Shown here: positions 53,346 through 62,199 of the stretch, in pieces
Position numbering within the stretch: position 1 is the stretch's first letter
How the letters are laid out: each line of letters opens with the position of its first letter
Assembly: GCA_037128595.1 (NCBI GenBank)
Contig: JBAXWB010000002.1
Location: forward strand, 1 to 64,000
DNA: 64,000 bases
Origin: a bacterium
GTDB lineage: Bacteria; Verrucomicrobiota; Kiritimatiellia; CAIKKV01; CAITUY01
Direction of reading: 5' to 3'
Position numbers and translations under genes: made by a program
Notes under the pieces: model-generated
Told to the model about the DNA's origin: nothing
What the model saw: only the letters and a program-made list of their open reading frames with translations
Databases searched by the model: none

Positions 53346-54899
53346 CTATTTAGCCTGCTCTGAATCAAGAGTCCGTTCTGAAATTTTGCGGACCAACCGA
53401 TCGAAGAGATAGCCATGGAAGGGCAGGAAAATATACCAGTAGAGCTTCCCATACCAGGTGTCCGTATCATAATATGCCACCACTGAAAGCCGGTGGCCGC
53501 CCGCTTCAGGATAAATGCTGAACTTGAGCCAGGCGAAGCCGGGCAGTTTCATCTCAGCCCGGAGCAGGACCATCCGGTTCTTATACAAAGACTCCACCCG
53601 CCAGAAATCGACCACATCATTCACGCGCAGGGTAGATGAACTCCGCCGGCCACGGGTCGTGCCCACTCCCATCAGGAGTTTGTCGAGCATGCCCCTGAGC
53701 CGCCACATCCAGTTTCCATGCGACCACCCTTCCTTGCCCCCGATCAGGCAGACGGAACGGAACAGATCGCGACTGCTTCTCTCCGTCAGCACCGAAGCCG
53801 AAGCCGTAAAACGGGGGGCGTGTGGCAGTTCATGAAGTTTGACACTGAACTCATGATGGGGGGGGTAAGAATCTGACCAGCGGGTATGGACGGAATCCTG
53901 GGCTTCATGGACCAGGGCTTCCTTCACGGCCTCGCGATAAGGCACCTGGCGGAAGGGAATCAGCTTCGTGATCCGGGAGTCCAGGCACACCACATCATTC
54001 CTCAACCCCTCCATCAAACTCCGAGTGATCGGGGCGGGAACCGGGGTCAGTAGGCCGCAAAGATAGGCATACAACCGCACGTCGGACAGAAAGAACGGAA
54101 TGAACAGGCGTTTTTTACCCAGCACGTCGGCCACCACCTTCAGCATATCCTCATAGGTCAGCACATCGGGCCCCCCGATGTCATACGACTGCCCCTTGGT
54201 ATCCGGATGCTCCAGCACGCCCACGAGATACCGGATGACATCCCGGACGCTGATCGGCTGACATTTGGTGCGACCCCACCAGGGAATGGCGATCACGGCC
54301 AGACGCCGCACAAGATGCTGGATGATTTCGTAGGAGGAGCTCCCGGAGCCGATAATGACCGCAGCCCGCAACACGGTGGCGGGGATGGCCCCGCTTCCCA
54401 ATTCCGTCGCCACATGCATCCGGCTTCGCAGATGCGGGGAAAGCACGGTACGCACATCCCCCAGCCCGCCCAAGTAAATAATTCGGGCCACCTCGTTGAG
54501 GGTGGCGGCTTCCCTGAAATTCCGCGCATTGGCGTGATCGATGGCCTCGAACTCTTTCGGCCCCAGCAAGAGGGAATGGATCAGGTAGTAGGCCGTATGA
54601 ATCCCCTTCAGGGCGATCGTGAGGGAGGCCACATCCGAGGCATCCGCCACCACAATTTCAGCCCCGGGCCAGCGCTCGACATGTTCCGGAGAGGCTTTCC
54701 GCACCATCACGCGCACCGTATAGCCCCGGGCGAGAAGCTCATGAATCAGCCGGCCCCCAATATAACCCGTTCCGCCCGTCACGAGAATCGGGCCGGCGCC
54801 CGGCCTGGGCTGCGTCGGCAGATCAAGACAATAGAGTGGCTCGGGGCCGGGACTACTTCCTGTTTCTGACGCAACAGGCTTAGTATTCATATTGCTCAC
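53346..54899 (-). CDS. SDR-family NAD(P)-binding protein with DUF2867
   Basis: 517 aa. The N-terminal atypical SDR Rossmann domain (about 37-330) has TGGTGYIGGRLIHELLARG. The C-terminal DUF2867 domain (about 360-517) has SVCLIGGKEGWSHGNWMWRLRG and FSIYPEAGGHRLSVVAYYDT. Fusions of this kind occur in many bacteria; no substrate is known. Its start overlaps the waaA end by 4 bases. An envelope or lipid role is only suggested by that neighbour. Confidence 0.85.
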   Translation of the reverse strand: MSNMNTKPVASETGSSPGPEPLYCLDLPTQPRPGAGPILVTGGTGYIGGRLIHELLARGYTVRVMVRKASPEHVERWPGAEIVVADASDVASLTIALKGIHTAYYLIHSLLLGPKEFEAIDHANARNFREAATLNEVARIIYLGGLGDVRTVLSPHLRSRMHVATELGSGAIPATVLRAAVIIGSGSSSYEIIQHLVRRLAVIAIPWWGRTKCQPISVRDVIRYLVGVLEHPDTKGQSYDIGGPDVLTYEDMLKVVADVLGKKRLFIPFFLSDVRLYAYLCGLLTPVPAPITRSLMEGLRNDVVCLDSRITKLIPFRQVPYREAVKEALVHEAQDSVHTRWSDSYPPHHEFSVKLHELPHAPRFTASASVLTERSSRDLFRSVCLIGGKEGWSHGNWMWRLRGMLDKLLMGVGTTRGRRSSSTLRVNDVVDFWRVESLYKNRMVLLRAEMKLPGFAWLKFSIYPEAGGHRLSVVAYYDTDTWYGKLYWYIFLPFHGYLFDRLVRKISERTLDSEQAK

Positions 54900-56191
54900 C
54901 GGCGCAGTCCCTGCGCCGCGGCCACGGTCGCCTTGATGCTGCCACGGTTCTTCGAGACCAATGCGGCGGCGCGAGTGCCATAGGTCGTGCGCATCCCCTC
55001 ATCAGCAAGAAGCTGATCGAATTTCTCCTTCAGCTCCGCCTCTGTCCCCACCTGGATCAAGGCCTCTGCCGCCTTGAACTCCCGGACGATATCGGCGAAG
55101 TTCTCCATATTCGGGCCCACCACCACCGGTCTTCCACAGACGGCCGGCTCAATAATGTTCTGGCCGCCATGTTGCGTCAGGCTCTTCCCGATAAAGATCA
55201 CGGTGGCCACCGTATAAAGGTGTTTCAACTCACCAGTAGTATCCACCAGCAGTACTCCTGGCGGCTCACCGGTGACGGCTGCCCCACCCTTGCTGCGTTG
55301 GACAAATTGAAGGCCCTTCTTCTCAATCAGGGCCACCACCTCGTCCCGACGCTCGGCGTGGCGGGGCACCAATACCAGTTTCAAACCGGGATATCGGGAT
55401 TTCGCTTGAACATAATAATCCAGCAGGACCTCCTCCTCCCCCGGCCAGGTGGAGCCGCCCAACAAGATCAAATCGCCCGCCGCCATCCGTGCGGAAGCCA
55501 GAATGGCTGAAGCCGTCTCCAACTTGCCCGGCTCCTTGAGGGCGACATCATACTTGGCACTGCCCGTCGCCTGAACCCGGTCCGGAGCCGCGCCCAACGC
55601 CAGATACCGCTCCTGATCCTGCGGGCCCTGCACGCAGAGGCGATCCACCATTCTCAGCAGAGGTGTAAACAGCCAGCGATAGCGGTGGTATCCTTTGAAA
55701 GACCGGTCGGACAGGCGCCCGTTGATCAGCATCACGGGAATCCTGCGCGCCTGGCTCATCCGGATCAGATTCGGCCAGAACTCACATTCCGTCAGCACCA
55801 GCATCCGGGGCTTCAGCAGGTTCAGTACGCGCCGGATGACCCAGGGGAAATCAACGGGGAAATACACCAGCACATCTGCCTTGTTCAAGGCCTTGGTCGC
55901 CAGGGTGTGCGCCGTGGAGGTGTTGACGGTCATCACAAAGGCGATATCAGGCTGGACCTGCCGCCATTCCTCCATGAATCGGAGTGCCACATAAGTCTCC
56001 CCCACACTGACCGCATGTACCCACACCCGCTGGTGTTCACTGAGGCGGGCCTTCAGGCCGGCATCGTAGACCGCCAACCGCTGCATAAAGCCCTTGGCAT
56101 AGCCGCCCCGCCGGCACATGCGTAGCAGGAAATACGGCAACATCGCCAGAAACAACACCGGAAATAATAAATTGTATATCAACCAAATCAT
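54896..56191 (-). CDS. waaA: 3-deoxy-D-manno-octulosonic acid transferase
   Basis: 431 aa from ATG 56191 (MIWLIYNLLFP); the frame extends to 56224. A GT-B fold (GT30) follows a membrane-inserting N-terminal helix (about 1-22). The N-domain motif HAVSVGETYVALRF has the catalytic Glu, and the C-domain has GKSLTQHGGQNIIEPAVCGRP, the CMP-Kdo-binding signature. It adds Kdo to lipid A precursor on the cytoplasmic face, so the organism makes LPS. No other LPS gene is adjacent. Confidence 0.94.
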   Translation of the reverse strand: MIWLIYNLLFPVLFLAMLPYFLLRMCRRGGYAKGFMQRLAVYDAGLKARLSEHQRVWVHAVSVGETYVALRFMEEWRQVQPDIAFVMTVNTSTAHTLATKALNKADVLVYFPVDFPWVIRRVLNLLKPRMLVLTECEFWPNLIRMSQARRIPVMLINGRLSDRSFKGYHRYRWLFTPLLRMVDRLCVQGPQDQERYLALGAAPDRVQATGSAKYDVALKEPGKLETASAILASARMAAGDLILLGGSTWPGEEEVLLDYYVQAKSRYPGLKLVLVPRHAERRDEVVALIEKKGLQFVQRSKGGAAVTGEPPGVLLVDTTGELKHLYTVATVIFIGKSLTQHGGQNIIEPAVCGRPVVVGPNMENFADIVREFKAAEALIQVGTEAELKEKFDQLLADEGMRTTYGTRAAALVSKNRGSIKATVAAAQGLRR

Positions 56192-56228
56192 ATGTATCTC
56201 AAATCCTAGTATCCTGTCCGACAAGTTC

Positions 56229-56530
56229 GTTTAAGAAAGACTTCACCACTAATTCAAGAAATACAGGAAATCCAGAAAGCGGAAGAATTTGAACAGAAGC
56301 ACGCAAAGACCGCGAAGAGCAAGACAATATGGCGGCATTTCTTGTTCGGGAGTACCCGATCCAAAAATCCCGCCATGGTGCTTCTTCAATTAAAGAAAAC
56401 CGTTTGGCGATTTTATGGCTGGGGTACCCGCCAGACAGAAAATCGCCAAACATTATCTGGATTTCTTTCATTTCTTTAATCAGTGGTGAAATCCTTCTCT
56501 TCGCGATCTTTGCGGGCTTCTGTTCAAAAT
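56229..56530. repeat. Composite palindromic repeat element between waaA and xer
   Basis: Gene-free gap 56192-56573. Two modules A (56241-56278) and B (56289-56319) recur inverted as A' (56457-56491) and B' (56497-56527). B/B' are 31 bp with two mismatches. Between them sit two hairpins: 56329-56376 and 56403-56450. The second has a perfect 12-bp stem TTTGGCGATTTT/AAAATCGCCAAA, and each loop holds a GTACCC motif. The short open frame here (56199-56537, minus) is judged non-coding because it reads through the repeats. Family not identified. Confidence 0.7.
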
Positions 56531-56573
56531 TTCCCACTCTTTTATTATACGCCTTTGTCTTACATGACAGCGG

Positions 56574-57539
56574 TCAGGCTCGCGGATGGGCATCATCGTA
56601 TACTTTCTTTAATTTTTCCACCGTAACATGCGTGTAGATCTGGGTGGTGGATAAACTGGCATGGCCGAGCAGTTCCTGCACGCTGCGCAAGTCCGCCCCG
56701 GCATCGAGCATATGCGTGGCAAAGGAATGACGCAACGAGTGCGGCGAAATGTCCGGATTCAAATTCGCCCCGAGCAGATATTTCTTCAAGGACCGCTCCA
56801 CCGACCGGCTCGTCAGCTTACCGCCATGCACATTCAGAAAGAGCGGCCGGTCATTGGGACGGCGTCGCTCCATCTCCGGCCAGAGCTCATTACGCAGCGT
56901 TAACGAGACGCGCAACGCCTTGGCCGCCGGGCGCCCCAATGCGCACAGGCGCTCCTTCTTGCCTTTGCCCCGCACCTGCACCACTCCACTCAGCGAGTCC
57001 ACCTGCGGCTCCAGCAGTCCGACAATCTCGGTAATACGGCCCCCGGTGCTGTAGAGCACCTCCAGGATCGCCTGATCCCGCAAGGCGCAGTATTCCACCA
57101 GTCGGCGTTCCCGGTCCTGTTTCGGTTTTTTGGCATCCGCCCATAATTTCATCGGCATGTCCAGAAGCCGGTTGACTTCATCACGCGACAGGAAATTCGG
57201 AAGCTTCTTCGCGCGCTTGGGTGCCTTCAAACCGGCAAAGGGATTCAACGTCACCATGCCTTCCCGTTCCATAAACTTGTAAAACGCCCGCAAGCTGGAC
57301 AATTTCCGGGACGTCGTGGTGGCCTCACTTCCCCGTTTCTGAAAATCAACCAGGAACGCACGCGCTTTAAACCGGTCCACGCTTTGCCACGCGTAGGGGG
57401 GCAAGGCGTCCCCCGTCCAGGTGAACCGGACAAACTGGGCGATATCCATGAGGTAGTTGGCAATGGTATGGCGGGAGGCATTCCGTTCATGTTCCAAGTG
57501 CGCGGCATACTGCGACACGCAGGGGTCGTCCGTCATCAT
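56574..57539 (-). CDS. Tyrosine recombinase XerC/XerD-like
   Basis: 321 aa from ATG 57539. The frame opens at a TTG at 57644 that overlaps the permease stop, and ATG 57635 is also possible. I favour 57539 because MTDDPCVSQYAAHLEHERNASRH matches the usual Xer start. The core-binding domain is about 10-95. The catalytic set is Arg in STGGRITEI, Lys in RGKGKKERLC, His-x-x-Arg in HSLRHSFATHML, His in LLGHASLSTTQIY, and the Tyr there. It resolves chromosome dimers at dif; no dif site was identified in the window. Confidence 0.88.
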   Translation of the reverse strand: MMTDDPCVSQYAAHLEHERNASRHTIANYLMDIAQFVRFTWTGDALPPYAWQSVDRFKARAFLVDFQKRGSEATTTSRKLSSLRAFYKFMEREGMVTLNPFAGLKAPKRAKKLPNFLSRDEVNRLLDMPMKLWADAKKPKQDRERRLVEYCALRDQAILEVLYSTGGRITEIVGLLEPQVDSLSGVVQVRGKGKKERLCALGRPAAKALRVSLTLRNELWPEMERRRPNDRPLFLNVHGGKLTSRSVERSLKKYLLGANLNPDISPHSLRHSFATHMLDAGADLRSVQELLGHASLSTTQIYTHVTVEKLKKVYDDAHPRA

Positions 57540-57640
57540 GGCGCCCCCCAGCCCCGCCCCACCCGGCGCGGACACCGCGGAAGCGGAGGGAACGTGGGCA
57601 GGCTTGCGAGTCAGGTAGTAATCTTGTGGCGTCATATTGA

Positions 57641-59233
57641 TCAATGGGCGTCCGCTTCCGGCAGATGCCAGAAGTGCAGGCCAACAAGCACCAGACCGGT
57701 CAAGGCATACATGGCGGCGAAATCCGGAGCGGCCAGCCAGCCGAATTTATTCTCAATGCCGGCAGGGGTCACCGTATAGGCGTGGATCAGGCCCACCGCG
57801 GATAACACCGCCCCCGCAAACATCCAGTAGGCGGCCTTCAGGAAATTCCGGTCGATCATGAAGACCACGGCCGCGGCCAGTACCATGGAGGTCATGATGA
57901 AGCCCTGACTGAGCGCGACCACGCCTTTAATGTAAAGATCCGGACCGAACTTGTCCCACACAGCGAATAACGACGACCCTGAAACGCGCAGGGTTGTTTC
58001 GATCTCGAGCAGCACCCAGGCGGCAAACGAGGGAATCAGGCCCAGTGCCACGGCCAGGGCATGGGGCTTGGGAATTTCCTGGAAGGCCTGGGCGGTAATG
58101 ATGATGGCGATCCAAAGAAGAATCCCCAGCGTGCACTCAATGGGAATGACCTTCAGGACCAGGGTCAATCCGCCGAACAGGCAGAGCAGCGTGATCACCA
58201 CCCCGTTCAGAATCGAATAGCCGCCCCTCGCGCCCATGGCCTTCCAGCCCGGATGGCCGATATAGATCGTCGTCGGAAAGGGACTGCCGAAAAAGCCGGC
58301 GACGAGGGTCCCGATCCCGTTGGTCAACAGGGAGGGCTTGGTCTCATAGCGGTCGCCCGCCGCCTCCGCGCTCTCCAGGTTCTGGAGCGAGCCGATGACA
58401 TTGAACAGGCCCATCGGCAGAATGATGGCCATGTACTTCCAGCCAAGCGGGGAGACCATCAACGCGATCGCATCCCCGAACAGGAACTTCGGCATATGGA
58501 ATCCGAAAGTATACGCGTCCTGCGGGGTGGTGAAGGTGACCCATCCGAGGGAGCGCAGAATCCAGGCGAGGGAGACGCCGATAATCACGGCGAGGAAACC
58601 GCCCGGCAGGGACAACGGCCATTTCACGCGTGAGGCATAGGAGATGAGGATCAGCATCATGGGCAGAATCGCGATCATCGGCGACGCAAAGATCTGGAGA
58701 ATGAAGCCCATGGCGATAAAGGTGATCGCGATCCCGGCCAGGGCCGAAAGCAGGGCGGCACGGGGCGTATGTTTGCGCATCCAGTCCCCCACAAAGGCAC
58801 CGGCCACTTCCATCACCCCCGAGATGAGCGTGGCGAACAACCCCGCCTGCCAGGCGAGGTGCCAGCTCCCAGTCTCACGATATACCGGCCCCATGATCAA
58901 AAACACATAGGCCACCAGACTCGGCGTGTTGATCCCGAAGGGAAGCGCGGTGGTATCCTTGCGACCCGTCCGCAACGCCACCACCCGGGCCTGCCAGCCA
59001 TAGAATAGGTTACCGATCAGAATGGAAACCGCCGCACCGGGCAGAATGACCGTGGTGATGAATTCAGCGGGAAACCCGCATACAAACCGGCACAACACGC
59101 CAATCAGCATCAGTTGCAGCAGATTATCGATGAACAGACCGAAAAACCCGTCCAAATCGCCCTTCACAAACCAGGGTTCCCGTGATTTCAAGGCCGCTAT
59201 CCATGGACCGAATGCAGATGATGGAGTTGTCAT
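57641..59233 (-). CDS. NCS2-family (AzgA-like) nucleobase permease or related anion permease
   Basis: 530 aa with about 12-14 membrane segments. N-terminal FFGLFIDNLLQLMLIG, GINTPSLVAYVFLIMGPVY and NVIGSLQNLESAEAAGDRYETKPSLLTNG (near 280) are typical of the xanthine/uracil and AzgA group. Substrate (purine, pyrimidine or another small anion) cannot be told from sequence. It lies directly upstream of the xer gene, with overlapping codons at 57641. Confidence 0.8.
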   Translation of the reverse strand: MTTPSSAFGPWIAALKSREPWFVKGDLDGFFGLFIDNLLQLMLIGVLCRFVCGFPAEFITTVILPGAAVSILIGNLFYGWQARVVALRTGRKDTTALPFGINTPSLVAYVFLIMGPVYRETGSWHLAWQAGLFATLISGVMEVAGAFVGDWMRKHTPRAALLSALAGIAITFIAMGFILQIFASPMIAILPMMLILISYASRVKWPLSLPGGFLAVIIGVSLAWILRSLGWVTFTTPQDAYTFGFHMPKFLFGDAIALMVSPLGWKYMAIILPMGLFNVIGSLQNLESAEAAGDRYETKPSLLTNGIGTLVAGFFGSPFPTTIYIGHPGWKAMGARGGYSILNGVVITLLCLFGGLTLVLKVIPIECTLGILLWIAIIITAQAFQEIPKPHALAVALGLIPSFAAWVLLEIETTLRVSGSSLFAVWDKFGPDLYIKGVVALSQGFIMTSMVLAAAVVFMIDRNFLKAAYWMFAGAVLSAVGLIHAYTVTPAGIENKFGWLAAPDFAAMYALTGLVLVGLHFWHLPEADAH

Positions 59234-59359
59234 GCGCTGAAAATAGTCGGGGCATAGTGTTAAATCAATTCCTTTTCCGTAATCTCCCGGTTAGTACGTG
59301 AGAAGCAAGCATGAGGGACTCCCTAATAAATCGCCCGCAGCCATGCCTCGGCAATTTGT

Positions 59360-60154
59360 TTATATCGCGCTCAATAGATTATCGCGGGTGAGAAACGAGG
59401 CATCCTGCGACCGCTCCAGAAAGGGGCGGACATCATCCATCACGATCTCCATATCCAGCGACTCCAGACGAGCGCGAACAAGGGATCTCCATGCTTGGGC
59501 GTCGCTAATCCCAACGCCCTGCGTCTGATCGAGTGCATTCTGTAACTGTAGACCGTTCGGGACCACCGGCGGGCGCTGTGAGAGATACCAAAGCAAATCA
59601 TACCAATCCCGCCCTTTGGCATACTTACGCGTGAGCACCGCATGCAGTTTTCCCGCCAACAATGACGGCAGGTCATGGTACTGAACCAGGAAGGTCACGT
59701 ACTTGAAAACCACCTGACGCTCACACTGGGCTCCAGGCGGGGGACGGGTGTCGATCTCCAGCTTGATCGCCAATTTCTCATCTGGCATCCCCGTTAATTG
59801 CGCCTCATACAAAAGGCCTTCCAGCCGGATCCAGGCCGCGTGAACCACTTTCCGGTCATTCCAGGTGACCTGTGCATTGAAGCCGGCCAGCACGAGATCC
59901 CGTTTAACTTTGGCCATCCACTCCGCACCCGCATACCCATCAGGGGAAACAACCGAAAAATCAAGATCTTCGGAGAAACGCGGAAGGTTATGCAGGAACC
60001 GCAACGCCGTGCCCCCCACAAAGGCCAGTGAGCGGAACGCTTCCGATTCATGTAGGGATCTCAGAACCAGCGCCTGAAGATATTCCCGAAGTTTGTTCAA
60101 CCGCTGCCCGGGATCATTGATCCCGCGCGCCAATGCCAGCGCTTGCTCCTTCAT
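59360..60154 (-). CDS. abiEii: AbiEii-type nucleotidyltransferase toxin
   Basis: 264 aa from ATG 60154, which overlaps the antitoxin stop by 4 bases; the open frame to 60199 is rejected. The nucleotidyltransferase fold has FVGGTALRFL (47-54) and the metal-binding acidic pair in SEDLDFS (Asp63, Asp65). Length and GGT...DxD arrangement fit AbiEii/DUF1814. The toxin transfers nucleotides to tRNA or other targets and causes growth arrest or phage abortive infection; the target here is unknown. Confidence 0.9.
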   Translation of the reverse strand: MKEQALALARGINDPGQRLNKLREYLQALVLRSLHESEAFRSLAFVGGTALRFLHNLPRFSEDLDFSVVSPDGYAGAEWMAKVKRDLVLAGFNAQVTWNDRKVVHAAWIRLEGLLYEAQLTGMPDEKLAIKLEIDTRPPPGAQCERQVVFKYVTFLVQYHDLPSLLAGKLHAVLTRKYAKGRDWYDLLWYLSQRPPVVPNGLQLQNALDQTQGVGISDAQAWRSLVRARLESLDMEIVMDDVRPFLERSQDASFLTRDNLLSAI

Positions 60155-60792
60155 ACCGCCACCCAGCCTTCCTGCTCTTCCGCCATCAATTTCAACCATC
60201 GCTCAACAGCACGGAGTAATCGGGGACTGTCAAATCGGACCGCATATTCCCTGAGTCGCTCCCCTGAGACTTTCTCCCTATTCTGGTACCGCATCTCAGC
60301 CAAACGCGGCAACGTCCATTCCCCGGCATTAAGATGCCAATAGTCCAGCAGGGCCTTTTCAGGATCCGCCACCATGACCTCCTGATCCCCTACTTTCCGG
60401 GTACCATAGCCGAAAAAAAAGCTCTGCTTGATATTCCGGTAATCAAACACCCCCACCTGACTTTCAAAACGCCGGGGCGCACGGGATGTCACACTGGTAA
60501 GCCAAACGACATGTTCAGGGATCATGTCGTAATATCCAAGCGCCCACTGACCACTCAGGTATGAGGGATAATAGAGCTGATTCGCCAGGATTCCCGTGTT
60601 CAAAGGCCGACGACGATAGGTGGGGGAGAGAACGTACACACCCCTGCGTACTCCGATGACTTTCCCGTCCTTCATCCATCGGGATAATTGAACCCGAAGA
60701 CCAGGCCTCTTGACGGAAAAGGCTTGCGTCAGCAAAGGAAGATCAAAACACTGAAGGTCTCCAACAAACCGGACCACTTCTTCGAATTTCAT
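60151..60792 (-). CDS. abiEi: AbiEi-type antitoxin and transcriptional repressor
   Basis: 213 aa. The N-terminal winged-helix DNA-binding domain (about 1-55) has VQLSRWMKDGKVIGVRRGVYVLS. The C-terminal AbiEi domain has LSGQWALGYYDMIPEHV and VADPEKALLDYWHL, where the PEKALLD motif is diagnostic. It represses its own operon and counteracts AbiEii without direct toxin binding (type IV). First of the two-gene operon. An imperfect dyad upstream is a candidate operator. Confidence 0.9.
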   Translation of the reverse strand: MKFEEVVRFVGDLQCFDLPLLTQAFSVKRPGLRVQLSRWMKDGKVIGVRRGVYVLSPTYRRRPLNTGILANQLYYPSYLSGQWALGYYDMIPEHVVWLTSVTSRAPRRFESQVGVFDYRNIKQSFFFGYGTRKVGDQEVMVADPEKALLDYWHLNAGEWTLPRLAEMRYQNREKVSGERLREYAVRFDSPRLLRAVERWLKLMAEEQEGWVAV

Positions 60793-60794
60793 AT

Positions 60795-60824
60795 ACGAAA
60801 GATAGCATAGATGATGCTTATCGT
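60795..60824. promoter_or_regulatory. Candidate AbiEi operator dyad
   Basis: The imperfect inverted pair ACGAAAGATAGCAT (60795-60808) and ATGATGCTTATCGT (60811-60824) lies just before abiEi. AbiEi proteins bind inverted repeats at this position. Confidence 0.4.
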
Positions 60825-61007
60825 AAATAGAGTTGTGATCCCGATCTTGTTTTATTTCACATCCAGTTTAGTGCGTGCGCTCACTCCTGCGAGATGATGG
60901 CTAGCGAGAGGAGGGTCGTCCCATATCCATGGCGCATGATGCAAATTCACAGGAGGAGGATTAAGATTATGATTACGAGTAAGATTAAGATGGGGATCAT
61001 TCCACAT
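60825..61007. other. Intergenic stretch upstream of abiEi with low-complexity hexamer-like run
   Basis: No gene seen. Between about 60949 and 60994 the plus strand is built from GATTAAGATTA, GATTACGAG and TAAGATTAAG units, a degenerate A/G/T-rich repeat. The rest shows nothing recognised. Confidence 0.45.
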
Positions 61008-61180
61008 TCACATACATGTGGGCATGACTGGCAAGGTGGTGTCCTCCACCGGCCAGCAGGGATAGGTCCAGAGGAAAACCTTCCGGCCCGTGGCCTTCTT
61101 CCAGCCCCGGATCATCTCGCCATGCGCCTTGGCAACGGAGGGTTCCTTGTCCTTAACGGACTCCTGGTCCCTCGCCGGTG
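61008..61180 (-). pseudogene. Gene remnant resembling a DUF4838-type carbohydrate-related protein
   Basis: An open stretch with no start codon near its beginning reads KEPSVAKAHGEMIRGWKKAT then GRKVFLWTYPCWP and stops at TGA 61008. The AWKKATG-like helix followed by (V/L)-x-L-W-x-Y is characteristic of DUF4838 proteins of PVC bacteria. Only about 50 codons remain, so it is a decayed fragment. The family assignment is tentative. Confidence 0.4.
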
Positions 61181-61264
61181 CGAGTCAGCACACCTGTGGC
61201 ATGCAGCTCGCTATGGACAAAATTTTTGTCTGGCGGGATTCGACAGCGGTGGTCGAAATCGCCC

Positions 61265-61711
61265 CTATTTAATCTCATGAACCACCCGTTGTACCGTCGC
61301 GCGGCAGCGGGCCTGGTCGCACTGGGATAGATCAATTTTAAACGAGTAACCCAACGGTTCGAGCACCTCGCGATAAAGCAGATCGCAGTGCCGGCAGTAG
61401 TCGGGATACGGCTCAATGTGCCCCCATTCGAGCAGACGCCCCTTGGATGGACACTTATGCATGGTGATTGAAAACGTCCCCGCTTCCTCGTCCAGGTCCA
61501 TGGTGAAATCGGCGGCCTCCTCACTGAGCGTACGGCTCCAGTACAGCCAGCACCCCCGGATGCCGTGGGCCACCACCAGATCTCGCAGGTTCGTGAGAAA
61601 GTTCGCCGACAGGTAGCGCCAGAACGTTTCGACCGCGGTCTTTCCACCCAGCCGGTCCAGCGTCTTGAAGAGTTGGCTATAAGCCGGAATGAATTCAGTG
61701 CAACTGATCAT
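61265..61711 (-). CDS. Small Cys/His-rich protein, ATC-hydrolase-like (PF14196 type)
   Basis: 148 aa from ATG 61711 (MISCTEFIP), AAGGAG site before it; the open frame to 61825 is rejected. It contains MHKCPSKGRLLEWG and YCRHCDLLYREVLEPLGY followed by C-x4-C. This arrangement (CP motif, YC-x-x-C, lGy strand) resembles L-2-amino-thiazoline-4-carboxylate hydrolase proteins, in my judgement. No metal site is proven. It overlaps the next gene by 4 bases. It probably acts in the same pathway as the DapA-like lyase. Confidence 0.65.
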   Translation of the reverse strand: MISCTEFIPAYSQLFKTLDRLGGKTAVETFWRYLSANFLTNLRDLVVAHGIRGCWLYWSRTLSEEAADFTMDLDEEAGTFSITMHKCPSKGRLLEWGHIEPYPDYCRHCDLLYREVLEPLGYSFKIDLSQCDQARCRATVQRVVHEIK

Positions 61712-62199
61712 GGGTGACTCCTTCTGGTGCCCTCGTCCGGCAACCGTCGACTGAACCGTTGGACGCTGCGCCCCGTCTGGGGTTCGTATTCGAGCAACTC
61801 CGCCATAAATGGCGTGCCTTCGCACAAGGCCTCATTGATGGTGCGAGTGGTCTCATGGTAGAGGCGCGCCACCGGATGCCCCTGGGTCCGCATGTATTGC
61901 ACCGCGGGACAGGCGGCCACCCGGATCACCAGCTCATCGTCGCTCAGCTCGTACTGAACCTCGCCGCCCTCCTGCCGGTAAATGGCCTCGAAATGCGCCT
62001 TCAGCGCGACCAACCCGTTCGCCTGCAACGCCTGTCGCAACGGGGCGTAGAAGGTCATTGCAAACTCCCGCAGGTATTCCCTGACGGCGTTTTCGCCATA
62101 AGTGACATGCAGGTACTCGATGCCACAACTCAGGGCGCCGTGGAAATCACGATGGAAGTAGGCGTTGTCGGCCGCCCGCCGATCCATGGTCTCTTTCAT
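61708..62199 (-). CDS. Second small ATC-hydrolase-like protein
   Basis: 163 aa. An all-helix N-terminal half (about 1-70) is followed by a short domain with AACPAVQYMRTQGHPV, then a helix RLYHETTRTINEALCEGTP and a C-terminal strand. The CPA motif, Tyr and downstream helix are shared in outline with the following gene's product, so they look like distant paralogues. No certain family. It overlaps the DapA-like gene and the 148-aa gene by 4 bases each, strongly suggesting they are coexpressed and possibly form a complex. Confidence 0.62.
   Translation of the reverse strand: MKETMDRRAADNAYFHRDFHGALSCGIEYLHVTYGENAVREYLREFAMTFYAPLRQALQANGLVALKAHFEAIYRQEGGEVQYELSDDELVIRVAACPAVQYMRTQGHPVARLYHETTRTINEALCEGTPFMAELLEYEPQTGRSVQRFSRRLPDEGTRRSHP

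Noticed and set aside
56199-56537. 112-codon minus-strand open frame
   Set aside because: Runs through the composite palindromic repeat; amino-acid sequence derives from repeats.
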